Positions 1 through 11,718 of a DNA stretch of 64,000 nucleotides are shown piece after piece (position 1 is the stretch's first letter; each line of letters opens with the position of its first letter). The notes under the pieces were generated by a model, which saw only the letters and a program-made list of their open reading frames with translations, was not told the origin of the DNA and made no database searches. The stretch comes from Aporrectodea caliginosa (lineage: Eukaryota > Annelida > Clitellata > Crassiclitellata > Lumbricidae), in NCBI GenBank assembly GCA_020284085.1, contig JACEVL010001161.1, positions 4,456,930 through 4,520,929 of the forward strand. Reading direction: 5' to 3'. The position numbers were made by a program, and so were the translations under genes.

Positions 1-384
1 CAGGGGAACGGCAGATCGCACAAACTTAATTATAGACCGATATCAGTTTTACCTCGTTACTAAAATCTTTAAAAACGTTGAATAAAAACGTTGAATATTG
101 ATAATTATATGCAAAGTTGATAGCATAATTACCAATAATGCTTTAGGTCTATATGAGAATTAGGTTTGCTTTCGTGATAGCCGCTCTACACGACGTCGTG
201 TCGCTTTTGAATGCTATATAGGCCTACGACAAACTAAATAAATAAGCAACAAATCGTAGGCTATATAATTATTTTTCTAGCTGTATCTAATACTTTTGTA
301 TGAGAATCGGTAGGCCTATGGTTTTCATGATAACCACTCCACAACGTTTCGCTTCTGTTGGCTATACACTAAATCAATAAGCAT

Positions 385-690
385 TTTTCTAGCTCTATCT
401 AAAGCTTTTTTTACCATTGATCACAATACTACAATAAGAAAGTTGAAACACTATATTTGGTATCAGGTTTCTGGCGTGAATTGGTTTAGGAGGCAAAGGA
501 AGAATACAAGAGGTAAACTGATCTATAGGCCTACTATTGAATAGGACGCACCAGCTCTTAGACGCGGAATGTCCCAAGGTTCAATATACTTGGACTAATG
601 CTGCTTCTTGTATATATATATATATATATTATATATATATAAATGATATAGCAATGTCGTCTACTGTTTTGAAGATTATTGTTATTTCCT
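385..690 (+). mobile_element. LINE reverse transcriptase relic
   Basis: Broken reading frames on the plus strand translate to pieces of a non-LTR retrotransposon reverse transcriptase: a segment like LSKAFFTIDHN (family form DLSKAFDTIDHN), then RRGMSQGSIYL (family form CGVPQGSILGP), then YINDIAMSS and a decayed F-x-DD. The order matches RT domains of jockey/CR1/L2-type LINEs. Stops and frameshifts, plus a TA microsatellite inside it, show it is dead. Confidence 0.6.
611..643. repeat. (TA)n microsatellite
   Basis: Nearly pure TA dinucleotide run with a single TT interruption, inside the LINE relic. Confidence 0.9.
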
Positions 691-1039
691 GATGATTGCC
701 AAAAAGGGCCTATATTGCAGGGCCGTTGTAACGTCGTCGTAGGCCTTAGGCACTCTTGCATTCGTAGACGCCAACTGCCAGCTCTGCATTAAAGCTAAAA
801 CGCCTAATAACGCATTCACATTATTTATTGACGTCATGTTTAATCGAGATTCACGAACACACCCAGTTTTACCCTAACGTTAAACTGTTTCAGTACAATT
901 ACAATAATTATTAAATTGAAATCTAAAATTTCCTTTTTTCATTTTCGCGTCAAATTCAATATCTCCATTTTCAGACTTGCGTAGGCCCCTGAAAGGTTCG
1001 TAGGCCCTAGGCACAGTGCCTACTGTGCCTACTGGATAA

Positions 1040-1560
1040 TACGTCCTGCTATATTGTACCCAATAGCGCGATATACACTATGAATAAAAGAGGACCAAGC
1101 ACCAAACCCTGAGGGACGCCACACGTTAACAAAGCGTTGAACGAATAATTTCCATTTCAGTATTATACTGATCGTGTACGGAGAGAGAGATATGTAACAA
1201 ACCCATTCAGTAAATGACCAGAAAACCCAACTTATTTCAGGCGATGCAAAGAAGCAGATAAGTAAAGAAGAACAAGTCCCGTCACCTTATTCATTTCCAT
1301 AGAAATCATAATGCCAATGTGAGCACTGAGCAGCAAGAAGTACGGATTTCGTAGAGTGAAACTTAATATGCATGTATACCGATTGAAAGGAGGCTATTAA
1401 CAGGCTTGGAGATAGATGAGATTGCCTACTATTCAAAATCAACCGTTCACGAATTTTCTATACAAAATTCAAAGTTGATATGGGCAGGTTCAAGAGGTTT
1501 CTTTAGTAGATGATGACCTATGACACGATCAAAGGCAAACAGTAACAGTCCTTCATCCTA
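1040..1560 (-). mobile_element. LINE reverse transcriptase relic, reverse orientation
   Basis: On the minus strand about 1560-1470 reads AFDRVIGHHLLKKPLE (family form AFDRVNHHLLLKKLE), and about 1140-1040 reads CGVPQGLVLGPLLFIVYI, the conserved RT segment before the catalytic YADD. Frames are interrupted between these points. It is a LINE RT in the opposite direction to the relic at 385-690, so a separate insertion. Confidence 0.65.
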
Positions 1561-2870
1561 TGAGAAGTCAATAATTGAAGTTATGTTTGAACCTGCAAAA
1601 CAGTCTTTCAGAAAGGGGTTATGAAGCAGTGATGAGGAAAGATGAGTGCACAAACTTCTGCAAGAGTATACGAGAACACTTGATTACTACATTGCGTATA
1701 ATATTACGCTATAAGACTATTAGTCATCATCAGCATCGTACTGACACTTTGACACTATGGCATACGAGCGTGCAAGTCCGTGCAGGATAATATGTGATTA
1801 CTAGGCTACGTGATCGCGCGGTCATGTGAATACGTGGTTATTACCTAAGCCCATCATTTTGTCGATTACTATCATCTTGTTATTCTCTTGCACACAATGC
1901 CAGTCTCAAAACTGCCTCGTCGGAATTGTTCTGTTGCCAGGAGGAATGACCTCTAGCAAACGCAAGCATGGATTCAACATCTTGATCCTCACAATGCACG
2001 GTATTGCCAAGGCAGGGCCTTGCTCGCTATACGCTGTTCCTAATCAACGTCATCCGAGTGCATGCAGTCTACGGTTTCGTTCTGGTTGGCGCTCTTAATC
2101 TGGCCAAGCCAAGAGATTTCCAATTACGAAAGTGAGCGACAAAGCGATATTTATTGCCGTAGACGTACGAAACGATGTACAGATGGGACATGCCCCCCCC
2201 CCATCTTGGGTCTTGGGTCGAAGTCCATTCGTTACAGCCACACAGCTCAATCTCTGCTAATGTACTCGAACGTTGCGTAACAGGTCCTCACGCGGTTCAA
2301 TGCACGACGTATGTATACAATGCGTCGTATATATCGCTGTGGAGATTGCTCTCATTGGTTCATTGCAAAAACAGACGCGTGCGAAAAATCTGAGTTCTAC
2401 TGTGTAATCCGAATACGGTACCTAGACATCTGAGAACATCATTAATGACGACTTAGTAGCAACACTGTGGTGGAAATGAACCCAGTGATCGGGATTCGAT
2501 TTAAGACGCCTCACGTGAAATCGATGCAGCAGAAACTTGTCTATAGGCCTATATGTAGTCTGAATTAGGCGATAGCCTATACATTAAAGTTTTCTATAAT
2601 TATTTAGAAGATTATGTTTCTGTGTAACAATAACCCGCATAAAATCAATTTCTTCTGAATGATAAAACAGTTCGTATACAAAAGAAACAATTATAGGCCT
2701 CCATTATAGCGTCCCTTCCAGTACCGTCCATCGATACTGTCCTCCTGTCCTCCACCATCCAATCTTTCTTTCCTCAGCAAAACCAGCCTTATCAGTTCCA
2801 CTGCTTCTTTCTCTCTCTGCTCTTCTGGCAACTGGACTTGGACTTACACGTGGTATCTCTGGCACGACGC
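1561..2870. other. Intergenic, no recognisable gene
   Basis: Only short open frames without family resemblance occur here (for example 1826-2098 on plus). TAGGCCTA palindromes are present near 2545 and 2694. Confidence 0.5.
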
Positions 2871-2920
2871 AGCGCTCGTGAACAAGCTGGTGCCCAGCGC
2901 TCAGCTTTGTAAAGAGCGCT
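2871..2920. repeat. Dispersed repeat copy, uninterrupted
   Basis: The stretch beginning AGCGCTCGTGAACAAG and ending near TTGTAAAGAGC is repeated at 3551-3570 plus 3921-3950, where a TIR element interrupts it. This copy therefore shows approximately what the empty site looked like. Confidence 0.6.
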
Positions 2921-3044
2921 TCAGACATTTCTAAAATTTACGATTACGATTTCAAGGCATGATCCTGTTGTAAAAATAAGCCTCACTCGCCATGTGTTAT
3001 ATGCGTTATTCTCATATATATCTACATCTATTATAATTATGCAA

Positions 3045-3225
3045 CGCCGTACCTTTTCTGTTGCTGGTTCTGGAATGGGGTCCCTGTGGATCTACGCCTA
3101 ATGCCTATAGAGCCCTTGCGGCCACGTTCTTCTCTAACCTCAAGACTGTTCTCTTTAGCAGGGGTTGGGTCGGAAGCGCTCCTGAGTAGATAACCTTGAA
3201 GGGGCGAAATATAAATCTCTTAAAT
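3045..3225 (+). mobile_element. LINE 3'-end fragment
   Basis: Degraded frames resemble the C-terminal tail of the LINE family seen at 4139-4450, 31630-32114 and 39880-40206 (LWNGVPVDLR, then LKTVLFS in another frame). It is followed by a GCGCT...ATATAAAT block like the other 3' ends. Fragmentary. Confidence 0.5.
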
Positions 3226-3572
3226 GAAATGTGGCAGAGTAGGTTAACTCTCATAGCCTACATGAATTTCTAACGGAATTTATAAGAATCTTGTGACTCT
3301 TTCTTGGAAAAAAAGGAGACTCCTCAATTCGCCTTCTAATCCTCGTTAATCTACAAGAGATCAAACTAAACATATGACTGTGACCGGAAACCAATACACC
3401 ACAAATAAATTTTCTAGTCATCCAATCTTTTTTTGTCTCAGCAAATTTGCTTACGGATTCACTTTTTGTTATTAATGACTTTAACATCATTTAGGTAGTA
3501 CAGGTAGCGCTTTTGTTAGGTACCTCTGAACAACCTCTCTGACAAGTCACAGCGCTCGTGAATAAGCCGGTG

Positions 3573-3915
3573 ACGAAATAGAGTATCCTCCATGCATGAG
3601 TATCCCCCTTAGCGAGATGGAGTATTCGGTCTAGTTTGCATTTTTGGCGGTTTCTAAGTGCATTCAGTCGTACTGTTTGGATTTATTGTACACATAAAAT
3701 ATTTTAAGTTGCGTATCTTTAGTTTGCACGTCGACCTGAAATTAATTTACTTCATTTTTGGTGATTTTGACTGGATTTTCGTCTTGGCTTTCGTGACGCG
3801 TATGACGAAAGGGATAGAATGGTTTATCCCCCGGATACTCTAAGCCGGTTTATTCCATCCGGGGGATAAATTCATACATCCCGCGGATAGTCTTAGGACG
3901 GATACTCTATTTCGT
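3573..3915. mobile_element. Small TIR element (MITE) inserted in an older repeat
   Basis: A perfect 16-bp terminal inverted repeat, ACGAAATAGAGTATCC at 3573-3588, has its reverse complement at 3900-3915. The interior is rich in GGATACTC and CCCGGAT motifs and holds no transposase. The element splits a repeat found uninterrupted at 2871-2920, and CCGG(T/C)G lies on both sides. The superfamily is unclear. Confidence 0.7.
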
Positions 3916-4138
3916 GATACCGGCGGCCAGCCCTAAGCCTTGTAAAGAGCTTGCAATTAAGACGCTATGGTAAATGACTAAATATAGTCAAACCTAGATA
4001 CATATTATAGTGTACTATGAGATGTTGCAGTGCTTCCTAAGTAATATATACTTAGATAATGAAAACAATGACCGTAGACCGGAGGCATAGAATGTGACTA
4101 GAACTGCAAATAGGCCTATGACAATAATAAAATATCTT

Positions 4139-4450
4139 TGTCATCAAATTCTTCGTCCCATCTCTTCTGCGTCATTGCGTCCTCTCAGATCCTCTGACCG
4201 GCTTGACCTTTGCGTTCCCCGTATTAGGACTACAATGGCTCAATCCAGGTCCTTTGCCTGTATAGGACCCTTTCTATGGAATTCTCCTTCTTTGCGCTCT
4301 ACCATCCTCTCTTGTGGCATCTCTACACCTCTTTCTCTCACCTTAAAACCTTCCTTTTCTCTCGGAGTACTTCGCACTGGGAGCGCTTCTGAAGGACTTA
4401 TGCTGTGAGAAGCGCTTTATAAATGATCAAATACAATACAATACAATAAT
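4139..4450 (+). mobile_element. LINE 3' end (CR1/L2-like) with ATACAATACA tail
   Basis: The frame at 4094-4408 contains LRSSDRLDLCVPRIRT and AQSRSFACIGPFLWNS, matching the C-terminus of LINE ORF2 proteins of the CR1/L2 type (family form RSFSVIGPSLWNSLP). It is followed by GCGCTTTATAAATGATC and the tandem tail at 4431-4448. Copies at 31630-32114 and 39880-40206 share peptide and tail. It lies in the GPCR intron and ends about 60 bp before the exon's splice acceptor. Confidence 0.75.
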
Positions 4451-4509
4451 ATTATTATACTTAATAAAATGTCAGTCCGATTTCTAACGATGAAATCGTT
4501 TCTTTTCAG

Positions 4510-5867
4510 AGGATCTGCCCGTTCCCATGCTGATGTGCATCTCCTGGTACAGCCTCGACGTCCTCTTCACCTCGTCCACCATCTGCCACTTATGCATGAT
4601 CTCCATCGACCGGTACATGACCTTGACCTACCCTCTCAAGTACGGACACGCCAAGAAGAAGAAGCACACGATCCTCAAGATCGCCATCGTCTGGGTCATC
4701 TCCTTCTGCATCGCTGGTCCGCTCTTCATCCTCTCGACCCTCGACACGCACCAGGACACCGTCCAGTACAAGGGCTGCGGACCGGAAACGCCGACCTTCG
4801 TCATTTCCGCCACGGTGACGTCGTTCTACCTTCCGCTGCTGATCATGACGGTGATGTACGCACTGACCGTTCGAGCGCTGCAGCAGCAGCTGAGGGAACA
4901 GCGACGAATGACGGTCACGAACTCTTGCAATCGGTCAAGGACGTCTTCGAGGGCCGACTCCTCGTCCATCTTCTACTGTCCGTCAAGGAAGGCAAGCGCT
5001 CCGAGTACATCGCTGCTCGGCGACCTCAGTCCTCAGCTGAACTACAGCTCGTGCGGCGGCGACGGTCGGCCGCGAAGTCCTCTCTTCAAGCAGCACAGCC
5101 TTCAGAAGGATCCAGCTGGGTCCAGTCTGACGATCAACGAACCCTTCCAGGAGATATCGCCCGCTGTCGTCGTCGTCCAAGGCAGCCTCCTCAAGGCACA
5201 CAGTCAGTCGCTGAAGCTGAAGAGCACGCACTCGCTGACGACCACCGACCACCGTAGCGTTCACTCGAACTCCGGCCGTTACCTGATGGTCACCGGGAAC
5301 AGTCCCTGGGGCGAGACACAGATCGCCTACTCGCTTGCCACCGGTGGCACCGCCTCGAAGGCGGGCAGCGAAATTGCCTTGAACGACGTCGTTGCGACGG
5401 ACTTCGACGTACTCGGGTCTCAGGGTAACCTCGCCAGTCCGCGATCTCCCAACGACAAGTCGCGCTTTCGATTCAACCGCAGTTTCACGCTCCGTCGAAG
5501 CGTGTCGTCGACGGGCAGCCGGCGAGGGGCGTCGAGCCCAGACAAGGGTCGTCGAGCCGTCCAGGTGCTCGGCATACTGTTCGCCGTCTTCGTCATCTGC
5601 TATCTACCGTTCTTCGCCGTCTACGTGATCAAGGGCACGTGCCTCCGATGCCAGCCCTACATCTCGCCCCACCTTCTCATCGCCCTCGAGTGGCTCGCCT
5701 ACAGCGGATCGATGCTGAATCCCATCATCTACCATATCTTCAATCCGGACTTCCGGCGGGCCTTCCAGAATCTCCTCAGCTGCAATAACTGTGCCTCCTG
5801 TGCCGCTGCTGCTGCCCCGAAATCCAGGAAACACGAACTGCCCGTCTGTCGGATTGATACCGTCTAG
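4510..5867 (+). CDS. Aminergic G-protein-coupled receptor, 5-HT2-like (last exon, TM3 to C-terminus)
   Basis: This is the 3' exon of a class A GPCR. The acceptor TTCTTTTCAG ends at 4509 and the stop is at 5865-5867. Counting from the ATG at 4527, it shows TM3 with the amine-binding Asp (WYSLDVLF, D11) and the DRY motif (D28-Y30). TM4 follows, then a Cys in ECL2, and TM5 ending FYLPLL. The third intracellular loop is Ser-rich and about 215 residues long. TM6 is VLGILFAVFVICYLPFF, TM7 has NPIIY (N398), and then FRRAFQNLL and a Cys-rich tail that could be palmitoylated. TM3-TM4 wording is closest to 5-HT2-type receptors, but dopamine/octopamine-like subtypes cannot be excluded. TM1 and TM2 must lie on exons upstream that I could not find. 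Oddity: the TM6 toggle Trp is Tyr (Y359). Codons are GC-rich against the AT-rich flanks. Confidence 0.88.
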
Positions 5868-6050
5868 GTCTAGGTCGACCCTTCTCTATGAAGAAGGACT
5901 GAACAACAAACCCAATGTAGCCATAAGGGAAGGACCATAGATGTTTGTTTGGCACATAAGGAATACGGAGAGGAATCTATCCATTCGTTTCACTGGTATC
6001 TGGAATAGGGTTCCAATCTCAAGATCGCAGATAATACACACAGTGGTTAA

Positions 6051-6193
6051 AGTGGTTTGGGTGAGCAGTGGGAATAAGAGTTTTATTGGAACGCATGTGT
6101 TTTCATGTTCCCAATGCATGGTGAGCAGTGGGAACGCAAGCAACAAAATTTCCAGAGCAGTGGGAACGCCGTTCCTACAGTTCCCACACCACT
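6051..6193. mobile_element. TTAA-flanked MITE
   Basis: The element starts AGTGGTTTGGGT and ends with the near reverse complement CCCACACCACT. It is bounded by TTAA at 6047-6050 and 6194-6197. A motif GTGAGCAGTGGGAA occurs at both ends and inside. TTAA target duplications are typical of piggyBac and Kolobok superfamilies. No coding capacity. Confidence 0.6.
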
Positions 6194-6319
6194 TTAAACG
6201 CTGAATACACGGGATGCTACGGTGTGAACGTAATGTAATAGAATGCGAAGGGTGTATACGGATGGAATGTAATTTGCTGCTATACAGCCACGCGATCGTA
6301 TTTTTAAAGCGCCCCATCC

Positions 6320-8580
6320 ATCTTCAGTGACCAACAACAGCGCATTACATCATTAGTGTGCAGAAAGGTTATTTGATGCGCCACCTCTGAGCGGTTAGAC
6401 ATGATTCGAATAGTATAGATACAAGAAGTTGTAGGCTTAATCTTTTGTTGTATTGCAAGACAGCATTTACTCCACAGTATTACATGACTCTATTCTTCTG
6501 TCTTCGCTGTCCCAACGTACAACTGCAGAATGTAGACAAAATTAGACCTTTATGAGGCAAAATCCAAATCTATGGAGATAAGTTTATATTGTTCCATAAG
6601 TTTATATTGTTCCGATATATATATATCTGAAATGGTCGTTTGAGAAGTGATTTTCCTGTGGAATTTTGTTAACAGATTCTTTCAGAGATGCGTGTCTTCG
6701 GTAGTTTCATGGAATTTATGTATAGACCGAATGGTGCTTGTCAGTGCTTGTTTTCTGAAATAGTATATAATAATAATATACAGTAGATGCTGTAGTCATA
6801 TTTTTCTTGTATGTTTGTCTGTGTGTATCATCGACCTAAAATTGTCATCGCAAAGTAAGCAACCGATATGTCAATCTATATTGTAGTCAGCGGCATAGTT
6901 TTTATATTCGCATTCATATATACATTTGGACTATAATTGTGGACAAGGGCATCTGCATAGTGAGACCAAGGGACAATGCCCTCTAGACTCTTGAAGCAGA
7001 GGTCCTTGACCCCGAAGAGTTTACTGTTAGTGTACGTACGTTGGGGCTTCTAAAGGCGTTGGAGTTCTGCTGAGAAAAAAAGGTAGTCCTGATGAATGAG
7101 AGTAAAGTCTGGATAGGGTGACTGTGACAACGCATAAGCTGCGTGTCCTCAGGAATTTCGACAATTAAAAAGTTAGATGTCTCAAAAGATCATGAAATTA
7201 ATCTCCAACAAAATGGTCGTCAGAAGTCTTGATGACTAAATGGGTCGTCGGATATCATAGACAATAGCCTTGCTCTCATTTCGCCCCTTTGATGGACCAT
7301 CTGGATCCCTGGATCCACCAGTGCCTTTCCGTTATTATACAAACCGTATAATTATAGCCTATAATGCATAAACGCTTATGGCTATGCGCGTAAGTATAGA
7401 AGGAGTCTCCTCTGCCTTTGGATTAACGCAGAAGAAATCTATATTTCATAAACCTCATTTACACCTGTTGTAGGCTTAAAGGATTAGGTTTCCAGTAAGC
7501 ACGACTCTGTACGTAGTTGTATAGGTAGTCGCCCTGCTGACCTTTCCCTAAGCCAGCCTTAGCACCGACCGTAGGGCATGTTATATCGATAATTATGTAT
7601 GTGGCAGGTTCAGGCGCACTTAAAGTCGTGGAATATCTGTAAGTGGATTCCTAATTCCAATATTATTTGTATTTATTATTCATAAAATTGTGCGTGTCGC
7701 TTGCTTTTATCGAAAATAAAGCGACACGAACTAAGCGGAGCTCAGTTTGGGAAATTGCGAGAGAAACGAGCAACAGCTACAGCAAGTTCTATGGAGTTTA
7801 TGACAGCACTCTTTAGAGGAACAGATTCCTTAGCAATTTCAGATGAACAATACAATGAATCTTGCATGTCAGGGCAGTTTCATCAGCCAGTAACTAGAAG
7901 TGAAGGTTGTGATAAAATCTGATGAAGTTAAGCGCAGACGTAGGTCAACCACATTCTCCTGCAAAAGTAGCGGCAGATTATTAAGACAGTGCCCATTATC
8001 GAAGATGCTAACACTGCTATAATTTCTACGCAGAAGAATGAAATGCTTGTTTAGGTTGTCGATGGAATAATAGATCCACTGAGAATGCAGAGGCCACTTC
8101 CATTAATTTTGCTGAAGTTCTCATTGACTTTTCACCTATACAAAGGCTAGAAAGGTTTTGTTTTTTAGTTTGATACGAGTCATCGATTAACGTTCGACAC
8201 ATAACGTTTCTAATTTGCTGTGTTTCGTCGACATTCAAAATTTGATCCGGGGCTCTTGTCGTTTACTCACCCCGTGCGCCAAAATACCTAGCCACCTCAT
8301 TGATCCTTTCTAAATTTATATATAGTCTTGAAATTGCTGAGATTTTCCAAATAGTCAAATCGTTTCTGTTAGGAGTAATCTCATCTCATCTGGCTTTCGC
8401 ATTGTCCAAGGTTTGAAGTCTATATGAAGTTGAAGAATTTCGCACTGTGTCCAGTGCTTCTTCAAGCATCTCATTGCAACAGGTGTACGCATATTATTAT
8501 CTATTCACTTACTTATTGTTAACTGATAGTTCGATTTAATTTTGTCTATGACGTGCACTCTGCATATTATAATCTGTTAT
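6320..8580. other. Intergenic, no recognisable gene
   Basis: This is AT-rich sequence downstream of the GPCR. I see no coding exons, RNA genes or clear mobile elements, and no AATAAA close after the GPCR stop. Confidence 0.45.
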
Positions 8581-8589
8581 ACGGCATAG

Positions 8590-9125
8590 AAGAAAGGATG
8601 AATGAATGAGTTAGTCGGTCGCCAGATGAAGAACAGTAAGATGTCCAGATGTTTAAAAACCAGTGAGAAACAGTGAGTATTGATGTGTTTCTTGAAAGAG
8701 CAAAGAGTTCGAGACGGACAAATATTAGTAGTCGATTCTATTTCTCGGGGCAGCAACATGAAATGAACCAGGGTCCATAAGAGTTCTGCATCGTGGTTTA
8801 ACCAAAGGATTCATGCCCGAAAATCGCAGACTGCGTTGAGGAATGTAGGCTAAGGAGCTGATGTAAGGAGGAATGAATGAAGGCAGATACGAGTACTCGT
8901 TGTAAGGGTTGCATAAAAGGACATGCAAGCTCAATTAAGTCTTTTTCTGCAGAAAGTCAATGCAGCTGACCATGTAAGATTAAGCAGTTTGTATAAGAAA
9001 TGCTTGCAGCATCACGCGAGCCACAGAATTTTGGATGCGTTGAAGTCTGTTGACTATAAGATCGGAGATACCAGCGGAAGCCGAGATAGCGAGAGCAGAC
9101 AAGAGATCAGGCTATGGCCTGTGAA
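8590..9125 (-). mobile_element. LINE ORF2 C-terminal relic
   Basis: The minus strand reads AGISDLIVNRLQRIQNSVARV (in pieces), then YLPSFIPPYISSLAYIPQRS and LRFSGMNPLVKPRCRT with GSFHVAAPR. This order matches the end of LINE reverse transcriptases (GIS...INRLQRIQNAAARI, PPYLS, RSLRSS, AFAVAAPKLWN). Internal stops and frameshifts show decay. Confidence 0.7.
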
Positions 9126-9199
9126 ATTTCTTTTACAATCAGACCTGATGAGACATATTCATGTGATATGATAGAAACAAGATATATAAAGTATGGATT

Positions 9200-11200
9200 C
9201 AAGTAGACGGTCGATAGCCCTACTTATAACAGGCCTACGTTCATTTCGCACGAGGGGCACCTGTCTTGTCTATTACTCTACTGTGTTCGGTACAGTTGCA
9301 GGACTGCATCCAACTGATGGAGTCAATATTATCGGAGCCACATTAAAAGCAGCGCCGCATGACTTACTGCCGGTCCTCTCCAGTCACGATCTTCGTCGTC
9401 GTCGTCCTATTGGTATAGCCGTAGATCGCTTGGCCTCCTCTTCCTGCTGTATTTGCCGATCCATTGGCAATTCCATGCGTCATTCCTTCCGTCCATCAAT
9501 GACGACCAACCGTCGGCCAGTAAATGCTTGAGTGGCCTCTTAAATTACAAGGAGCGTCGTCGGCCCCACCAGATCAAAGGAGGCCCCGCTCCCCAAGATA
9601 ATATATTATAGGCCCAGGGTCTGCTCCGTTGTGTCTGTAATCATCATCCACTGCAGGGTCGTCTGCTGCAGCGTCGTCCCGTATTAGTATACGACGCTCG
9701 TCGCCTCTGCTCCGAAGGCGTCGTTAAACTTCGGCTGAGGAAGCAGTGATTGTTGTCGGTGGCCGATCCTGCTGACCTACTGTTACGATGCGGTCATCGC
9801 TGATGTTAAGTGCGGCATTGGCCTCAAGGTCTCTTGTTTACTTCATCTGCCTCGTTTAACCATCGATAACTTCCTCCGAGGCACTTGCAGTAACTTATGT
9901 TATGTACGTCAGTTGTTGCCGCCATAAAAATAAGTCTTAAGTCATAGTGGACGCTTCCACAGAGTCCTCCATTCAAATGAATGATCATCTGATTTAGAAA
10001 CGAAGTGACTCACCCCACCTCGTCTTATAGGTGGGTCACAAACGATAAGCGTGCGACCTCTGCTACAGCCTACTTTTGCAACATTGTTTACGTTTGCGAA
10101 CGTACATATCTATACAAAGCTACGAAATAGGCCTATGTAAAGACCTATGTAAAGAACAATGGCAGAAAATCCCAAAGGAACTCTTTAGGCATAGTGCAAT
10201 GCAGTGCAATGTAATGCAGTGACAACGGCTGATGAAATGTTAGTCTATATGAATATCAAACCTGTAAATGTATGGGGTAGGCCTACAGGACTACCCATCA
10301 ATCCTGGATACCAAACACTTGCAACTTACAATGCAACCCAATTAGGTTAATTTGTTAAGGACAGTCACTGTTCATATCCGTAGCTGTTGCTGCATTACAT
10401 AACATCACCAGCTGTCCTGTTAAATTGATTAAATTAATGAGAGCCAATATAATGAGTTAAAAAGGCCTTGTGAAATAATTAGGCCTATATGGTTAAGAAG
10501 TGGCGGGCGCGCTTAAGCTCGTTAAGTACATTAATCAGGGCATAGATGAAAGGAGGTTGAGGAGTCTTCAGCTGATACAAAAGTAATCCCACAAGGGAAT
10601 ATAATCCAACCCTGCAACAAATACAGCGTCTAATCCGGTGAAATGTAAGAACCCTCCCCCATCCCATTCTTCCCTCTCCCTCAAACGAGACCACACGAAC
10701 GGGCGCGTAGGGAACATGATACAGTGTCAGGTGACGCATCTGCGGTGCATCGATCCAGTCCAAGGATATACGAGGCCACGTGGGTGGAAAGAGAAGGAAT
10801 GGCAGGAGGATGGGGGCCGCGTTGCACTCATTTATCAGAGGCAGTTCTTCGACACGTAGGACGGAAAAGGATCGGGAGGAAGTAGATGAATAGGAAGAAG
10901 AACAAGCGAATGGAAGAAGACAGAACACTAAAGAGGGAAGGAGAACGCAGAAGAAGATGGAAAAAGTACGAGGAGGGAATCCAGACGAAAACTATGACGT
11001 AGCCCAAATGTTACACAAGTAAACGCAACCGTTTCCAATTAAATTCAATCGTACCCATGCCCTCTCCTCTCCTCTTCTCTCCATACCCAATCCCCATTGG
11101 CTGTCCCCAGTGGTTGTGGCTCCAGTGAGCAGTGGCAGTGTCGTCTGCCGTCGTAAGTAAGCCTACTGCTCAACGGTCATCGACATTGGACTCAGCCACT
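9200..11200. other. Intergenic, no recognisable gene
   Basis: Several open frames occur (such as 10485-10928 on minus, 147 codons), but none resembles a known domain and both strands are equally open. GTCGTC-rich stretches lie around 9385-9680. Confidence 0.4.
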
Positions 11201-11211
11201 GCGGGGTGGAT

Positions 11212-11305
11212 TATCAGTGTGGGTGTGGATGACCAGTGCAGGGTGAATGACCACTGTGGGGGGGGGGGTGGATGACCATTGCGCGGTGGATGACCACCGA
11301 GCGAT
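11212..11305. repeat. Degenerate minisatellite, about 20-bp unit
   Basis: Four to five imperfect copies of a unit like GGATGACCANTGNNGGGT, interrupted by a run of about ten G residues near 11260. Confidence 0.7.
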
Positions 11306-11519
11306 CATCGGCTCTTGCTGGTCAATATTTTAGCAGACAATCTCTTTCGCCCGCACGATGACCGCGACCGTGACCACAGCGAAGCGAATAGGCCTAGCCA
11401 CTAGCCAGACATGCAAGCAGAATAGCAGATAGTCACGTACGTAGGCAGAGATAGGCAGATGTTCAGACATACATCTGTGGAGGTTTACAGGCACCAACAT
11501 AAATGTAAGCAAATCTTCT

Positions 11520-11718
11520 TATCTTCTTGTTTGTTGGACCGTACTCCTGGAACAGTCTCTACTCTCTCACTGCACTTGCGTATACTATTGCCTTTGACTC
11601 TGTGCACCATACATTTGATGTCTTAAAACGAACTTTGTTTAGATCTGCTAGTCATATCCCATACATAGGTACAGCGCTTTTGCGAGGTACTTTAAATGCG
11701 CTATATTACGTATCCTGA
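11520..11718 (+). mobile_element. LINE 3'-end relic
   Basis: The plus frame reads VGPYSWNSLYSL then DVLKRTLFRS, a degenerate form of the ...IGPSLWNSLP...LKTxLF tail of the LINE family at 4139-4450. An ACAGCGCTTTTG...GCGCTATATTA block follows, like the other LINE 3' ends. Confidence 0.45.

Noticed and set aside
4469..5264. Long open frames overlapping the GPCR exon (4469-5257 plus, 4983-5264 minus)
   Set aside because: They are other-frame shadows of a GC-rich coding exon; only the frame with TM motifs is meaningful.
10485..10928. 147-codon minus-strand frame
   Set aside because: No family resemblance, low-complexity Ser/Leu composition, no splice or regulatory support.
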